Shown piece after piece: positions 24,672 through 33,187 of a DNA stretch of 64,000 nucleotides. Origin of the DNA: Bacillota bacterium (lineage in GTDB: Bacteria > Bacillota > Clostridia > TANB77 > CAG-465); assembly GCA_023460235.1 (NCBI GenBank), contig JAEWRE010000030.1, positions 52,508-116,507 of the forward strand. The letters are read 5' to 3'. The notes under the pieces are model-generated. The model was not told the DNA's origin, searched no databases, and saw nothing but the letters and a program-made list of their open reading frames with translations. The translations under genes and the position numbers were made by a program. Position 1 is the first letter of the stretch, and each line of letters begins with the position of its first letter.

Positions 24672-26303
24672 ATGGAGAGATATGAGGGAGTTCTAGACAT
24701 TGAAATAGAAAAAATAACTTCAGATATAGCTGAAGCTAAGGAACTTGCAAGAGTTAATAATATACTAAATAGTGTAAGATTGTACAAAAATAATAAAGAA
24801 GCAATTACAAATCTAATAACAGATGTGTTAATAGATGATAATGTCTATGAAATTCTATCTAAATTAAGTAGAGAAGCTGATTTTGTTGAACTATTTCCTG
24901 AATTTTATATTAAGAATGAATACAATGAAGATGTAATTAACTGTCAGCAAAATTCTACTTATCACAAATATGGTGTGTTTGGACATATATTACACACTAT
25001 AGAATATGCAGGTAATTCTCAGATTCCTGTTAGTTCATGGCAAAAGAAAATATTAAAATGGACAATGCTTCTACATGATATTGGTAAACCATATGTAAAG
25101 AAGATCTTTGAAGATGGTACAGAAAGCTTTGCAGGACATGAAGATGTTTCATTTGAAATCTCTAAAGGAATATTAGATAGATTTTTATTTACAGATGCGG
25201 AAAAGCAGATTATACTTACATTAGTAAAATATCATGATAAATTTTTAAATGATGGTGAACTTACAAGTGATAATTTTAAATTTTTAGCATCAGAATTAAA
25301 TAATGATAGAGAATTATTTAATATGCTAATAGAAGTTAAAGATGCTGATGCAAGAGCAAAAAATATAGACGTATATAATAGATACAAAGTTACAAAAAAT
25401 AAATATCTTGAATTTGAATCAATATACTTCTCAAATAATAATACAGCTGTTGTGGAGGGCAATGAAATAAATATTGAAATTGAAAATCAAACTGAAAATA
25501 TTAACTCAGCATTTTCATCCCCAGATAAAGAACTTTCTAAAACTGAAATGGATATTTTAATAGATGCGATAATTAGTAAAAGAAATATAGTAAATCTATA
25601 TCAGCCAGTTATTGATATATTTAGTAAAAAAGTACATGGTTATGAGCTTCTTACTAGAATAGATTTTGAAAGAAAAATTGATATATTAGATCTTTTTAAT
25701 TATGCTAAAGAAACTGAAAAATATGATAAATTACAACAAATGTTACTTGTAAATGGAATTGATAATTTTGAAAGTATTGCAAATAAAGAAGAAAATACTT
25801 TATTTATAAATATAGATATAGCAAGTTATGAAAAATACATTAATAAACCAAGAATATATGATATGATGACAAAGCAAAAAATTATTATATCATTTAGCAA
25901 TTATGACAAAATGGATTTAGTAAAAGTACAAGATATATTTAAAAGTGTGCATGATCATAATGGTTTAGTTGCACTGCATGGATTTGGTATAGGTAGCTTA
26001 GATATTGATGATCTTAATGTTTTAAATGTAGATTATATAATACCTGATATTTCATTAATAAAAGACATTGCTACTAATGATAATAGAAAAAAATATATAT
26101 CTGACTTAGTAACTTATTCTGTGTCAAAAGGAGTAAATGTTGTTATAGTTGGAATTGAAGATAAGCAATCATTGGATATTGTAAAAGCATTAGGTATAAG
26201 ATACGTGCAAGGCTTCTATTTTCAAACTCCTAAAATGGCAATTGATTTTATAAATAATAAAATTGAAAAACTAATTGAAACTTCAGATGACTTGATTACA
26301 TAA
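24672..26303 (+). CDS. HD-domain and degenerate EAL-domain protein
   Basis: The ATG at 24672 (site AGAGAGG) gives 543 residues. The first half carries an HD domain: GHILHTIEY (H105), LLHDIGKP (H135, D136) and YHDKFLNDG. The second half (~300-540) has the EAL fold: YELLTR keeps the EAL-motif Glu, but the DDFG motif is replaced by LHGFGIG and the late Glu motif by VGIED, while QGFYFQTP is kept. The EAL half has probably lost c-di-GMP hydrolysis and could be a binding or scaffold domain; the HD half could still be an enzyme. It stands alone, divergent from rplM and upstream of recA. Confidence 0.8.
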   Translation: MERYEGVLDIEIEKITSDIAEAKELARVNNILNSVRLYKNNKEAITNLITDVLIDDNVYEILSKLSREADFVELFPEFYIKNEYNEDVINCQQNSTYHKYGVFGHILHTIEYAGNSQIPVSSWQKKILKWTMLLHDIGKPYVKKIFEDGTESFAGHEDVSFEISKGILDRFLFTDAEKQIILTLVKYHDKFLNDGELTSDNFKFLASELNNDRELFNMLIEVKDADARAKNIDVYNRYKVTKNKYLEFESIYFSNNNTAVVEGNEINIEIENQTENINSAFSSPDKELSKTEMDILIDAIISKRNIVNLYQPVIDIFSKKVHGYELLTRIDFERKIDILDLFNYAKETEKYDKLQQMLLVNGIDNFESIANKEENTLFINIDIASYEKYINKPRIYDMMTKQKIIISFSNYDKMDLVKVQDIFKSVHDHNGLVALHGFGIGSLDIDDLNVLNVDYIIPDISLIKDIATNDNRKKYISDLVTYSVSKGVNVVIVGIEDKQSLDIVKALGIRYVQGFYFQTPKMAIDFINNKIEKLIETSDDLIT

Positions 26304-26347
26304 AAGAATATATCAAAAAAAATTAAGTAAATTTTATAAAAAAATAG

Positions 26348-26395
26348 TTGACATTCCATTTCTTTAATAGTATAATGTGGGTGAACGAATGTTTG
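26348..26395 (+). promoter_or_regulatory. recA promoter with LexA (SOS) box
   Basis: TTGACA (26348-26353) and TATAAT (26371-26376) are 17 bases apart. Just downstream GAAC-GAAT-GTTT (26383-26394) fits the Gram-positive LexA box GAAC-N4-GTTT/C. LexA bound here would block early transcription, so recA is expected to be SOS-induced. Confidence 0.85.
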
Positions 26396-26411
26396 AATTG
26401 GAGGATAATAT

Positions 26412-27473
26412 ATGATATCAGAAGAAAGAAAAAAAGCATTAGACATAGCAATGGCACAAATTGAGAAAAATTTTGGAAAAGGTTCTGTAATGAAATTAGG
26501 AGAAGTAGCAAACGTAAGTGTTGATGCAATTCCTAGTGGAGCTCTAAGCCTTGATATAGCACTTGGAGTAGGTGGATTCCCAAGAGGAAGAATAATCGAA
26601 ATCTTTGGGCCAGAATCTTCAGGTAAAACAACAGTTGCTCTACATGCAATTGCAGAAGCACAAAAACTTGGTGGAATAGCTGCTTTTATAGATGCAGAAC
26701 ACGCTCTTGATCCAGTATATGCAAGAAAACTTGGTGTAGATATTGATAATTTAATAGTATCACAACCAGATACTGGTGAACAAGCTCTTGAAATTGCAGA
26801 ACAACTTATAAGAAGTGGAGCTGTGGATATAATCACAATAGACTCAGTAGCAGCACTTGTTCCAAAAGCAGAAATTGATGGTGAAATGGGAGATAGTCAT
26901 ATAGGTTTACAAGCAAGACTCATGTCTCAAGCTTTAAGAAAACTTGCTGGTGTTCTTAGTAAATCAAGAACAGTTGCAATATTTATAAATCAGTTACGTG
27001 AAAAAGTTGGTGTAATGTTTGGAAACCCAGAAACAACTCCTGGTGGTAGAGCTCTTAAATTCTATGCATCTGTAAGACTTGATGTAAGAAAGCAAGAAGC
27101 TATAAAATCAAATGGAGAAATGACTGGTACAAGAACTAAAGTTAAAGTAGTAAAAAATAAAGTTGCACCTCCATTTAGAGAAGCTATATTTGATATTGTA
27201 TATGGAGAAGGAATTTCAAACGAAGGTTGTGTTCTTGATCTTGCAGTTGATATGGATATAATAGAAAAAAGTGGTGCTTGGTTTGCATATAACGGACAAA
27301 AGATTGGTCAAGGAAGAGAAAATGCGAAAGTATATCTAAAAAGCAATTCTGATGTTATGAGCGAAATTGAGAAAAAAGTAAGAGATAATTTTAATGCTGC
27401 ATTTGAAAAGAGCATGGGAGAAATACCTGATGCGGATGAAGATGAAGTTGAAGAAAATTTAGATATTGAATAA
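26412..27473 (+). CDS. recA: Recombinase A
   Basis: The 353-residue protein has the P-loop GPESSGKTT (66-74), the catalytic and L1/L2 region (HIGLQARLMSQALRKLAG, INQLREKVGVMFGNPETTPG) and an acidic C-terminal tail. RecA forms filaments on single-stranded DNA, drives strand exchange and triggers LexA self-cleavage. It starts after GGAGG and is followed after 14 bases by recX, so recA-recX-deoD-scpA may be one transcript. Confidence 0.99.
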   Translation: MISEERKKALDIAMAQIEKNFGKGSVMKLGEVANVSVDAIPSGALSLDIALGVGGFPRGRIIEIFGPESSGKTTVALHAIAEAQKLGGIAAFIDAEHALDPVYARKLGVDIDNLIVSQPDTGEQALEIAEQLIRSGAVDIITIDSVAALVPKAEIDGEMGDSHIGLQARLMSQALRKLAGVLSKSRTVAIFINQLREKVGVMFGNPETTPGGRALKFYASVRLDVRKQEAIKSNGEMTGTRTKVKVVKNKVAPPFREAIFDIVYGEGISNEGCVLDLAVDMDIIEKSGAWFAYNGQKIGQGRENAKVYLKSNSDVMSEIEKKVRDNFNAAFEKSMGEIPDADEDEVEENLDIE

Positions 27474-27487
27474 TAGGAGAATCATTT

Positions 27488-27910
27488 ATGAATCTTGAAA
27501 TTGCTAAAGAAAAGGCAATAAGTTATTTAATGATTTCGAAAAAAACAGAATATGAAGTTAGAGAAAAACTTAAAAAATTAAAATGTGAAGACGATGTTAT
27601 AGAAAAAGTTATTCAGTCTTTAATTAATTTAAATTATATAAATGACTCAGACTATGTAGACGCATATATTAGACAATGTATGCGTCTTTTAAATTATTCT
27701 GTTTTTGAAATAAAACAAAAGTTATTGCAAAAAGGTATAAAAAAGTATATAATTGAAGAAAAAATAGAAAATAGTGATTTAAAAGAATATGAAATCAGTC
27801 TAATTAATAAACTTTTAACCACAAAATTGAAAAGTTATGAACCTTTAAAACAAAAGCAATATTTGTTTAGAAGAGGTTTTAAATTAGATAGTTTAAATGA
27901 AGAATATTAG
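27488..27910 (+). CDS. recX: Regulatory protein RecX
   Basis: The 140-residue protein has the three-helix RecX repeats, e.g. KTEYEVREKLKKLKCEDDVI then LNYINDSDYVDAYIRQC. It is short for the family, carrying about two full repeats and part of a third. RecX inhibits or limits RecA filaments. Its position directly after recA supports the call. Confidence 0.93.
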   Translation: MNLEIAKEKAISYLMISKKTEYEVREKLKKLKCEDDVIEKVIQSLINLNYINDSDYVDAYIRQCMRLLNYSVFEIKQKLLQKGIKKYIIEEKIENSDLKEYEISLINKLLTTKLKSYEPLKQKQYLFRRGFKLDSLNEEY

Positions 27911-27920
27911 GAGGTAAAAT

Positions 27921-28631
27921 ATGCTTGTACCAACACCACATAATAAAGCAAAATTAGGAGATATAGCAAAAACAGTTTTAATGCCAGGAGATCCTTTAAG
28001 AGCAAAATATATAGCTGATAACTATTTACAAGATGTTGTATGCTATAATGATGTAAGAGGAATGCTAGGATTCACAGGAACATATAAAGGTAAGATGATT
28101 TCTGTTCAAGGAAGTGGAATGGGAATACCTTCAATGGGAATATATTCTAAAGAATTATTTGAAGGATATAATGTAGATAATATTATAAGAATAGGAAGTG
28201 CAGGGGCATTATCTGATAGCTTAAAATTAAGAGATATAGTTGTTGCTACATCAATAGATACGGATTCTAACTATCCTCAAAATGTTATTGGAGAGGAATA
28301 TTTTCTTGAAGCGAGTTACTATCTTTTAGAAAAACTTGAAATTTTAAATGCTAAAAATAATTTAGATTTAAAATTTGGTGAAGTATTTACTTCCGATATT
28401 TTCTATAGTGGTACTGAAAATCTACAAAGCTTAAAAGAACAAGAAATACTAGCTGTTGAAATGGAAACTGCTGCACTTTATTCAAATGCAACATATGCAG
28501 GAAAAAATGCAATTAGTATACTAACAATATCTGATGCACCATTAAGAGGTGAATCACTATCTGCAGAAGATAGACAAAAATCATTTAACCAGATGATGGA
28601 AACAGCACTTGAATTAGCAATAAATTGTTAA
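27921..28631 (+). CDS. deoD: Purine nucleoside phosphorylase, DeoD type
   Basis: The 236-residue protein begins with TPHNKAKLGDIAKTVLMPGD then PLRAKYIADNYL, the DeoD N-terminus. GSGMGIPSMGIYSKELF and VEMETAALY (catalytic substrate-binding region, with DAPLRGE and the Asp for the purine) are present. It cleaves purine nucleosides with phosphate to base and ribose-1-phosphate. It follows recX by 10 bases with AGGAGG. Confidence 0.96.
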   Translation: MLVPTPHNKAKLGDIAKTVLMPGDPLRAKYIADNYLQDVVCYNDVRGMLGFTGTYKGKMISVQGSGMGIPSMGIYSKELFEGYNVDNIIRIGSAGALSDSLKLRDIVVATSIDTDSNYPQNVIGEEYFLEASYYLLEKLEILNAKNNLDLKFGEVFTSDIFYSGTENLQSLKEQEILAVEMETAALYSNATYAGKNAISILTISDAPLRGESLSAEDRQKSFNQMMETALELAINC

Positions 28632-28650
28632 TTTTAGAAAGGAAACTATA

Positions 28651-29451
28651 ATGCAAGACACAATACTAAATAATAAGTCAAAGTATAATATTGTAATTGA
28701 AAACTTTGAAGGACCACTTGATTTATTGCTTTTTTTAATAACTAAACATAAGATGAATATATTTGATATTTCACTTAGTGAGCTTACAGATAAGTATATT
28801 GAATATCTTGATGATATGACAGAGCATAATCTTGAAATAACAAGTGAATTTATAGTTATGGCTGCAACTTTACTTGATATAAAGGCAAGAAGATTATTAC
28901 CTGAAATTGAACCAAAAGAAGATGATGAAGAAATTTTAAGTGAAGAAGATATAATAACTAAAATAATAGAATATAAAAAGTATAAAGAAGTATCTGGGCA
29001 AATTTTAGATATGTATAATGATAACTTTGGAAGTTTTTCAAAACCATTTGAAAAAATAAAATATAAAGAAAAAGTATCATATTCCGGTGAACCAATAGAT
29101 ACTGAAAAATTATTTAATTTGTATTTTAATATTATTGAGCGAAACAAGAATAAAATAAATCTCAAAGCCCAAGAAATAGATAAAATTGCTATATATGAAA
29201 AAGTTACTGTAAAAGATAAGGTAAGACAAATAGTAGATTATTTAAAAGTAAATGATAATATGATATTTAATGATATGTTTAGTGTTAGAAAATGTGATAA
29301 TATAGAAATTGTTACAGCATTTTTAGGAGTACTTGAGTTAAGTAAACTAAAACAAGTAGATGTTGAACAACAATATTTGTTTTCAGATATAAATGTGAAT
29401 AAGAGAGAAACATCAAATCTTAGTATTGATTTTTCACATCTTACCGAATAA
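28651..29451 (+). CDS. scpA: Segregation and condensation protein A
   Basis: The 266-residue protein starts its domain with IENFEGPLDLLLFLITKHKM and continues LEITSEFIVMAATLLDIKAR, the kleisin N-terminus that binds the SMC neck. The C-terminal winged helix ends near TAFLGVLELSKLKQV. ScpA with ScpB and SMC folds and segregates the chromosome. scpB, usually the next gene, is not here. A terminator follows. Confidence 0.97.
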   Translation: MQDTILNNKSKYNIVIENFEGPLDLLLFLITKHKMNIFDISLSELTDKYIEYLDDMTEHNLEITSEFIVMAATLLDIKARRLLPEIEPKEDDEEILSEEDIITKIIEYKKYKEVSGQILDMYNDNFGSFSKPFEKIKYKEKVSYSGEPIDTEKLFNLYFNIIERNKNKINLKAQEIDKIAIYEKVTVKDKVRQIVDYLKVNDNMIFNDMFSVRKCDNIEIVTAFLGVLELSKLKQVDVEQQYLFSDINVNKRETSNLSIDFSHLTE

Positions 29452-29471
29452 AGTATATTTTATAAGGTCCA

Positions 29472-29507
29472 GAAAACCTCAGTAGAATTTTCTACTGAGG
29501 TTTTCCG
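29472..29507 (+). terminator. Terminator after scpA
   Basis: A perfect 15-bp stem (29472-29486 with 29491-29505) with loop ATTT. The T-rich right arm provides the U-tract. Confidence 0.8.
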
Positions 29508-29568
29508 GGTTATTTGGAATAAGAAGTAAAAGAATATGACTATTAATTACTTATAAGCTGTATTATTG

Positions 29569-29793
29569 TTACAGATTTGGGATTTCAGATAACATTCTCG
29601 CTATCTCTTTTTTTTCTTTTTCTTTTTCCCTTAATTCTGAAATAAAATTTTCAATATCAGAAGATTCAGTAAATATCCTTGTAGTTTCATTTTCTGATAG
29701 ACTTGTTAATATTGGATTTCCAATATAGTCTTTAATCACTAAGATTGATGATCCAGATTCAATATCTGAATGAATTAATAATGATTTATTCAT
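29569..29793 (-). CDS. Small hypothetical protein
   Basis: The start at 29793 is preferred: an ATG two codons upstream abuts the AAAGGAGG site, while this one is 6 bases away. The 74-residue protein has an N-terminal part with SDIESGSSILVIKDYIG and a charged helix ending LREKEKEKKEIARML. It has no membrane segment. A promoter lies upstream on the same strand, so the gene is likely expressed. No family recognised. Confidence 0.6.
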   Translation of the reverse strand: MNKSLLIHSDIESGSSILVIKDYIGNPILTSLSENETTRIFTESSDIENFISELREKEKEKKEIARMLSEIPNL

Positions 29794-29847
29794 ACGCATC
29801 CTCCTTTACTTCAAAAAAAGATTTAATAACTATTAATATTTATAAAT

Positions 29848-29876
29848 ATTATATCATTTATATCTAAAAAAGTAAA
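29848..29876 (-). promoter_or_regulatory. Sigma-A promoter of the 74-residue protein gene
   Basis: On the minus strand TTTACT (29876-29871) and TATAAT (29853-29848) are 17 bases apart. Confidence 0.7.
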
Positions 29877-29983
29877 CTCAAAATGGCAAGATTATGTAAA
29901 ATAATTAGCCTAATATATCAATAAAATAAAAATATGTTATATGTGTCGACAAATATGTTATTTTGTAATATTATAAAATTCTC

Positions 29984-30042
29984 TTGCATAGAAATAGTTA
30001 TTGTGATATAATAAATTAGCACTTAAAAGATTAGAGTGCTAA
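29984..30042 (+). promoter_or_regulatory. groES-groEL promoter with CIRCE operator
   Basis: TTGCAT (29984-29989) and TATAAT (30007-30012) are 17 bases apart. TTAGCACTT (30016-30024), nine bases, then GAGTGCTAA (30034-30042) is a CIRCE element with a single arm change (T for C at 30024). HrcA binding here represses groESL until heat stress. No hrcA is in the window. Confidence 0.93.
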
Positions 30043-30065
30043 CATGTTTTTTAGGAGGTGTTTTT

Positions 30066-30347
30066 ATGTTAAAACCATTAGGTGATAGAGTTATAGTTAA
30101 ACTATCAGAATCAGAGGAGACTACTAAATCGGGGCTTGTTTTACCATCAAATGCAAAAGAAAAATCAGGCATAGCTGAAGTTATTGTAGTTGGACCTGGT
30201 GGAAGTATTGACGGCAAAAATATAGAAATGACAGTGAAGATAGGAGATAAAGTAGTTTATTCAAAATATTCTGGAACGGAGATAAAGTTCCAAGATATAG
30301 AGTATATAATATTAAAACAAAATGATATTTTAGCGATAGTAGAATAG
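30066..30347 (+). CDS. groES: Co-chaperonin GroES
   Basis: The ATG at 30066 follows TAGGAGGTG and gives 93 residues, the GroES size. LKPLGDRVIVKLSESEETTK, VVGPGG and the C-terminal KFQDIEYIILKQNDILAIVE are characteristic. GroES caps the GroEL ring. It is controlled by the upstream CIRCE and cotranscribed with groEL. Confidence 0.97.
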   Translation: MLKPLGDRVIVKLSESEETTKSGLVLPSNAKEKSGIAEVIVVGPGGSIDGKNIEMTVKIGDKVVYSKYSGTEIKFQDIEYIILKQNDILAIVE

Positions 30348-30360
30348 GAGGTTTTTTATT

Positions 30361-31989
30361 ATGGCAAAAGTAATAAAGTTTGGAAGAGAGGCAAAAGAAG
30401 CACTTGAAAGAGGGGTAGACACTTTAGCAGATGCTGTTAAAGTTACACTTGGACCTAAAGGAAGAAATGTTGTACTTGAAAAATCATATGGTTCACCACT
30501 TATAACAAATGATGGTGTTTCTATTGCAAAAGAAATAGAATTAGAAGATCCATTTGAAAATATGGGAGCAGAACTTGTAAAAGAAGTTGCAACAAAAACA
30601 AATGACGTTGCAGGTGATGGAACAACTACTGCAACTGTTCTTGCACAAGCGATGATAAAAGAAGGACTTAAAAATGTTCTTGCAGGTGCAAATCCTGTTA
30701 TAGTAAAAAAAGGCATTGAAAAAGCAGTTAATGTGGCAGTAGAAGAAATTAAAAAAATATCTACACCTATTAATGGAAAAGAAGATATAGCAAGAGTTGC
30801 AGCAATATCTGCAAATGATGAACAAGTAGGAGCGCTTATATCTGAAGCTATGGAAAAAGTTAGCAAAGATGGAGTTATAACTATTGAAGAATCAAAAACG
30901 ATGAATACTGAACTTGAAGTTGTTGAAGGTATGCAATTTGATAGAGGTTATTTATCATCATATATGGTTACAGATACAGATAAAATGGAAGCTTTACTTG
31001 ATGAACCATATATATTAATAACAGACAAAAAGATATCTTCTATTCAAGAGATATTACCAGTTCTTGAAAAAGTAGCAGAACAAGGTAAAAAATTATTAAT
31101 AATTGCTGATGACGTTGAAGGAGACGCTCTTACAACATTAGTATTAAATAAATTAAGAGGAACATTTGTATGTACTGCTGTTAAGGCACCTGCATTTGGT
31201 GATAGAAGAAAAGAAATTCTTGAAGATATTGCCACTCTTACAGGTGGTCAAGTAATAACTTCTGATCTTGGACTAGAATTAAAAGAAGCAGATATTACAC
31301 AGCTTGGACGTGCAAAACAAGTAAAAGTACAAAAAGAAAATACAGTTATTATTGACGGCTATGGGGATGAAGAAAAAATAAAGGACAGAGTAGCTCTTAT
31401 TAGATCAGAAATATCAAATTCAACATCTGATTTTGATAAAGAAAAACTTGGTGAAAGACTTGCAAAATTAGTTGGTGGTGTAGCGGTTATTGCAGTTGGA
31501 GCAGCTACTGAAACTGAAATGAAAGAGAAAAAATTAAGAATTGAAGATGCACTTGCAGCAACAAAAGCTGCAGTTGAAGAAGGTATAGTATCAGGTGGAG
31601 GGACTGCATATATAAACATATTACCTAGTGTAAGAGAACTTGCAAATAGTCTTGATGGAGATGAAAAAATTGGTGCTAAAATGGTTGAAAAATCTTTGGA
31701 AGCCCCAATAAAACAAATAGCATATAACTCAGGGGTTGAGGGAGCAGTTGTAATTGAAAAAATAAATACTCTTGAAAAAGGAATGGGATATGACGCACTT
31801 CATGATAAATATGTTGATATGAAAAAAGAAGGAATTGTAGATCCTACTAAAGTAACAAGAACAGCATTACAAAATGCTTCATCAATTGCATCAATGATAA
31901 TAACTACAGAAACATTAGTAGCAAATAAAAAAGAAGAGAATTCATGTAATCATTCACATGAACAAAACCCTGGAATGGGAATGTATTAA
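30361..31989 (+). CDS. groEL: Chaperonin GroEL
   Basis: The 542-residue protein carries the ATP-binding VTLGPKGRNVVLEKSYG, the segment NDVAGDGTTTATVLAQAM, the apical domain and a short C-terminal tail ending HEQNPGMGMY, of the usual GGM type. GroEL folds proteins in an ATP-driven double ring. It is 13 bases after groES. A terminator follows. Confidence 0.99.
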   Translation: MAKVIKFGREAKEALERGVDTLADAVKVTLGPKGRNVVLEKSYGSPLITNDGVSIAKEIELEDPFENMGAELVKEVATKTNDVAGDGTTTATVLAQAMIKEGLKNVLAGANPVIVKKGIEKAVNVAVEEIKKISTPINGKEDIARVAAISANDEQVGALISEAMEKVSKDGVITIEESKTMNTELEVVEGMQFDRGYLSSYMVTDTDKMEALLDEPYILITDKKISSIQEILPVLEKVAEQGKKLLIIADDVEGDALTTLVLNKLRGTFVCTAVKAPAFGDRRKEILEDIATLTGGQVITSDLGLELKEADITQLGRAKQVKVQKENTVIIDGYGDEEKIKDRVALIRSEISNSTSDFDKEKLGERLAKLVGGVAVIAVGAATETEMKEKKLRIEDALAATKAAVEEGIVSGGGTAYINILPSVRELANSLDGDEKIGAKMVEKSLEAPIKQIAYNSGVEGAVVIEKINTLEKGMGYDALHDKYVDMKKEGIVDPTKVTRTALQNASSIASMIITTETLVANKKEENSCNHSHEQNPGMGMY

Positions 31990-31992
31990 TAT

Positions 31993-32031
31993 AAAAATAG
32001 TACTTAGTAAGCATACTAGGTACTATTTTTT
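31993..32031 (+). terminator. Terminator after groEL
   Basis: AAAAATAGTACTTAGTA (31993-32009) pairs with 32014-32030 with G-T pairs, ending in a T-run. Confidence 0.8.
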
Positions 32032-32130
32032 ACATAATTATTTCGACAAATATTGACAAATGACTATAACTAAAGTATAATTGTTCTGCAAATAACAAAA
32101 AAATTGATTTCCTTAATAGGAGGTATAAAA

Positions 32131-32523
32131 ATGAGTACGATAATGTCAAATATGTTTTCATTAGGTAAAGTTCTAATATCTTTTGTCTCACGCTTTTTCC
32201 ATATGTTTATTGTAATGTTTAGCTCATTTAGCAAAGAACCTATCGTTTATTACAAATCTTTAGTTAATAAAGAATTATATGATAAGTATGAAGAGTATTT
32301 ATACTATAAACAAACTCCAAGTTCTAGGAAATTACTTGGCCGCCAATTATCTAAGAGTGAAGCAGAAATGAAATTAAATCTAATATATGATAATTTTCAT
32401 GACATTAAAGAACAATATAAAAAAATTTTTCTACCATTTAGACTACTAGTAATGAAAGAATATAAATATTGTGTTAAAACTTCTAAAAGTATAAAAAAGA
32501 TGGGGGATTTGTGTGAAAAATAA
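32131..32523 (+). CDS. Hypothetical protein, first of an overlapping pair
   Basis: The ATG at 32131 after ATAGGAGG gives 130 residues. The N-terminus is hydrophobic (MFSLGKVLISFVSRFFHMFI), probably membrane-associated; the rest is charged with TPSSRKLLGRQLSKSEAEMK. The last 11 bases overlap the next gene. No family recognised. Confidence 0.6.
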   Translation: MSTIMSNMFSLGKVLISFVSRFFHMFIVMFSSFSKEPIVYYKSLVNKELYDKYEEYLYYKQTPSSRKLLGRQLSKSEAEMKLNLIYDNFHDIKEQYKKIFLPFRLLVMKEYKYCVKTSKSIKKMGDLCEK

Positions 32524-33004
32524 TTCGAATAATAAGATTATACAAATACCAACATATCTATTTAGAAAAAATATAATATCTAAAATTTGCAAAAATAAAG
32601 ATATTGTTGTTGAAGAAGATAATCCATATTCGCTTTCGAAGAAAGAATACTATGAAGTAGCAAATAATATTGGAAACTGTATTTATTTTTATGAACTGTA
32701 TGTACAATATGTATCAAAAAATAGCTTTATTAATGAAATATTTGTTAGCGAATATGATGAATTTCAAAATCAGCAGGTCATTAGGAAAAGTTATTTTGAT
32801 GGAGCAAAAAAGATTTCAATAATGGAATTAATTCATGACATGAATGTATTTTGTCAAGAACTAAGAAGTCTTCATAATGTGATTGAAGAAGGTAAAAAAA
32901 TGGGACTAGTCACTGGTTTATTAGATGAGGATAATTACGAATATAAGCTAATGATTGAGCGTGTATTAGATATATTAGATGAAGGTAAAAAATATATATC
33001 TTAA
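32513..33004 (+). CDS. Hypothetical protein, second of an overlapping pair
   Basis: The start is GTG at 32513, inside the end of the preceding gene with GGGGGA upstream, so the two are translationally coupled. The 163-residue protein is soluble, mostly helical and Lys/Glu-rich, with SLSKKEYYEVANNIGN. I do not recognise it. The pair ends with a strong terminator. Confidence 0.6.
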   Translation: MKNNSNNKIIQIPTYLFRKNIISKICKNKDIVVEEDNPYSLSKKEYYEVANNIGNCIYFYELYVQYVSKNSFINEIFVSEYDEFQNQQVIRKSYFDGAKKISIMELIHDMNVFCQELRSLHNVIEEGKKMGLVTGLLDEDNYEYKLMIERVLDILDEGKKYIS

Positions 33005-33006
33005 TA

Positions 33007-33055
33007 AAAAATGCAAAAAAGCAAGAATTTTTATTCTTGCTTTTTTGCATTTTTA
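33007..33055 (+). terminator. Strong terminator after the hypothetical pair
   Basis: A 22-bp perfect stem (33007-33028 with 33033-33054) with a 4-base loop and T-rich right arm. Confidence 0.85.
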
Positions 33056-33187
33056 CAGAATTTATAAATAAAATAAGAAAAACATTTATTTTATAAATCA
33101 CAAAATAAAGTTTATATATTGACAAATTTTATCAAAATATGATTTAATTATTTATACCATTTTATAGTATTATTTGGAGGTAAGTGT

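Noticed and set aside
26222..26836. Minus-strand open frame of about 200 codons across the recA start
   Set aside because: It is antisense to conserved recA codons and to its promoter.
30330..30866. Minus-strand open frame opposite groEL
   Set aside because: It is a shadow of the groEL coding strand with no site or conserved content.
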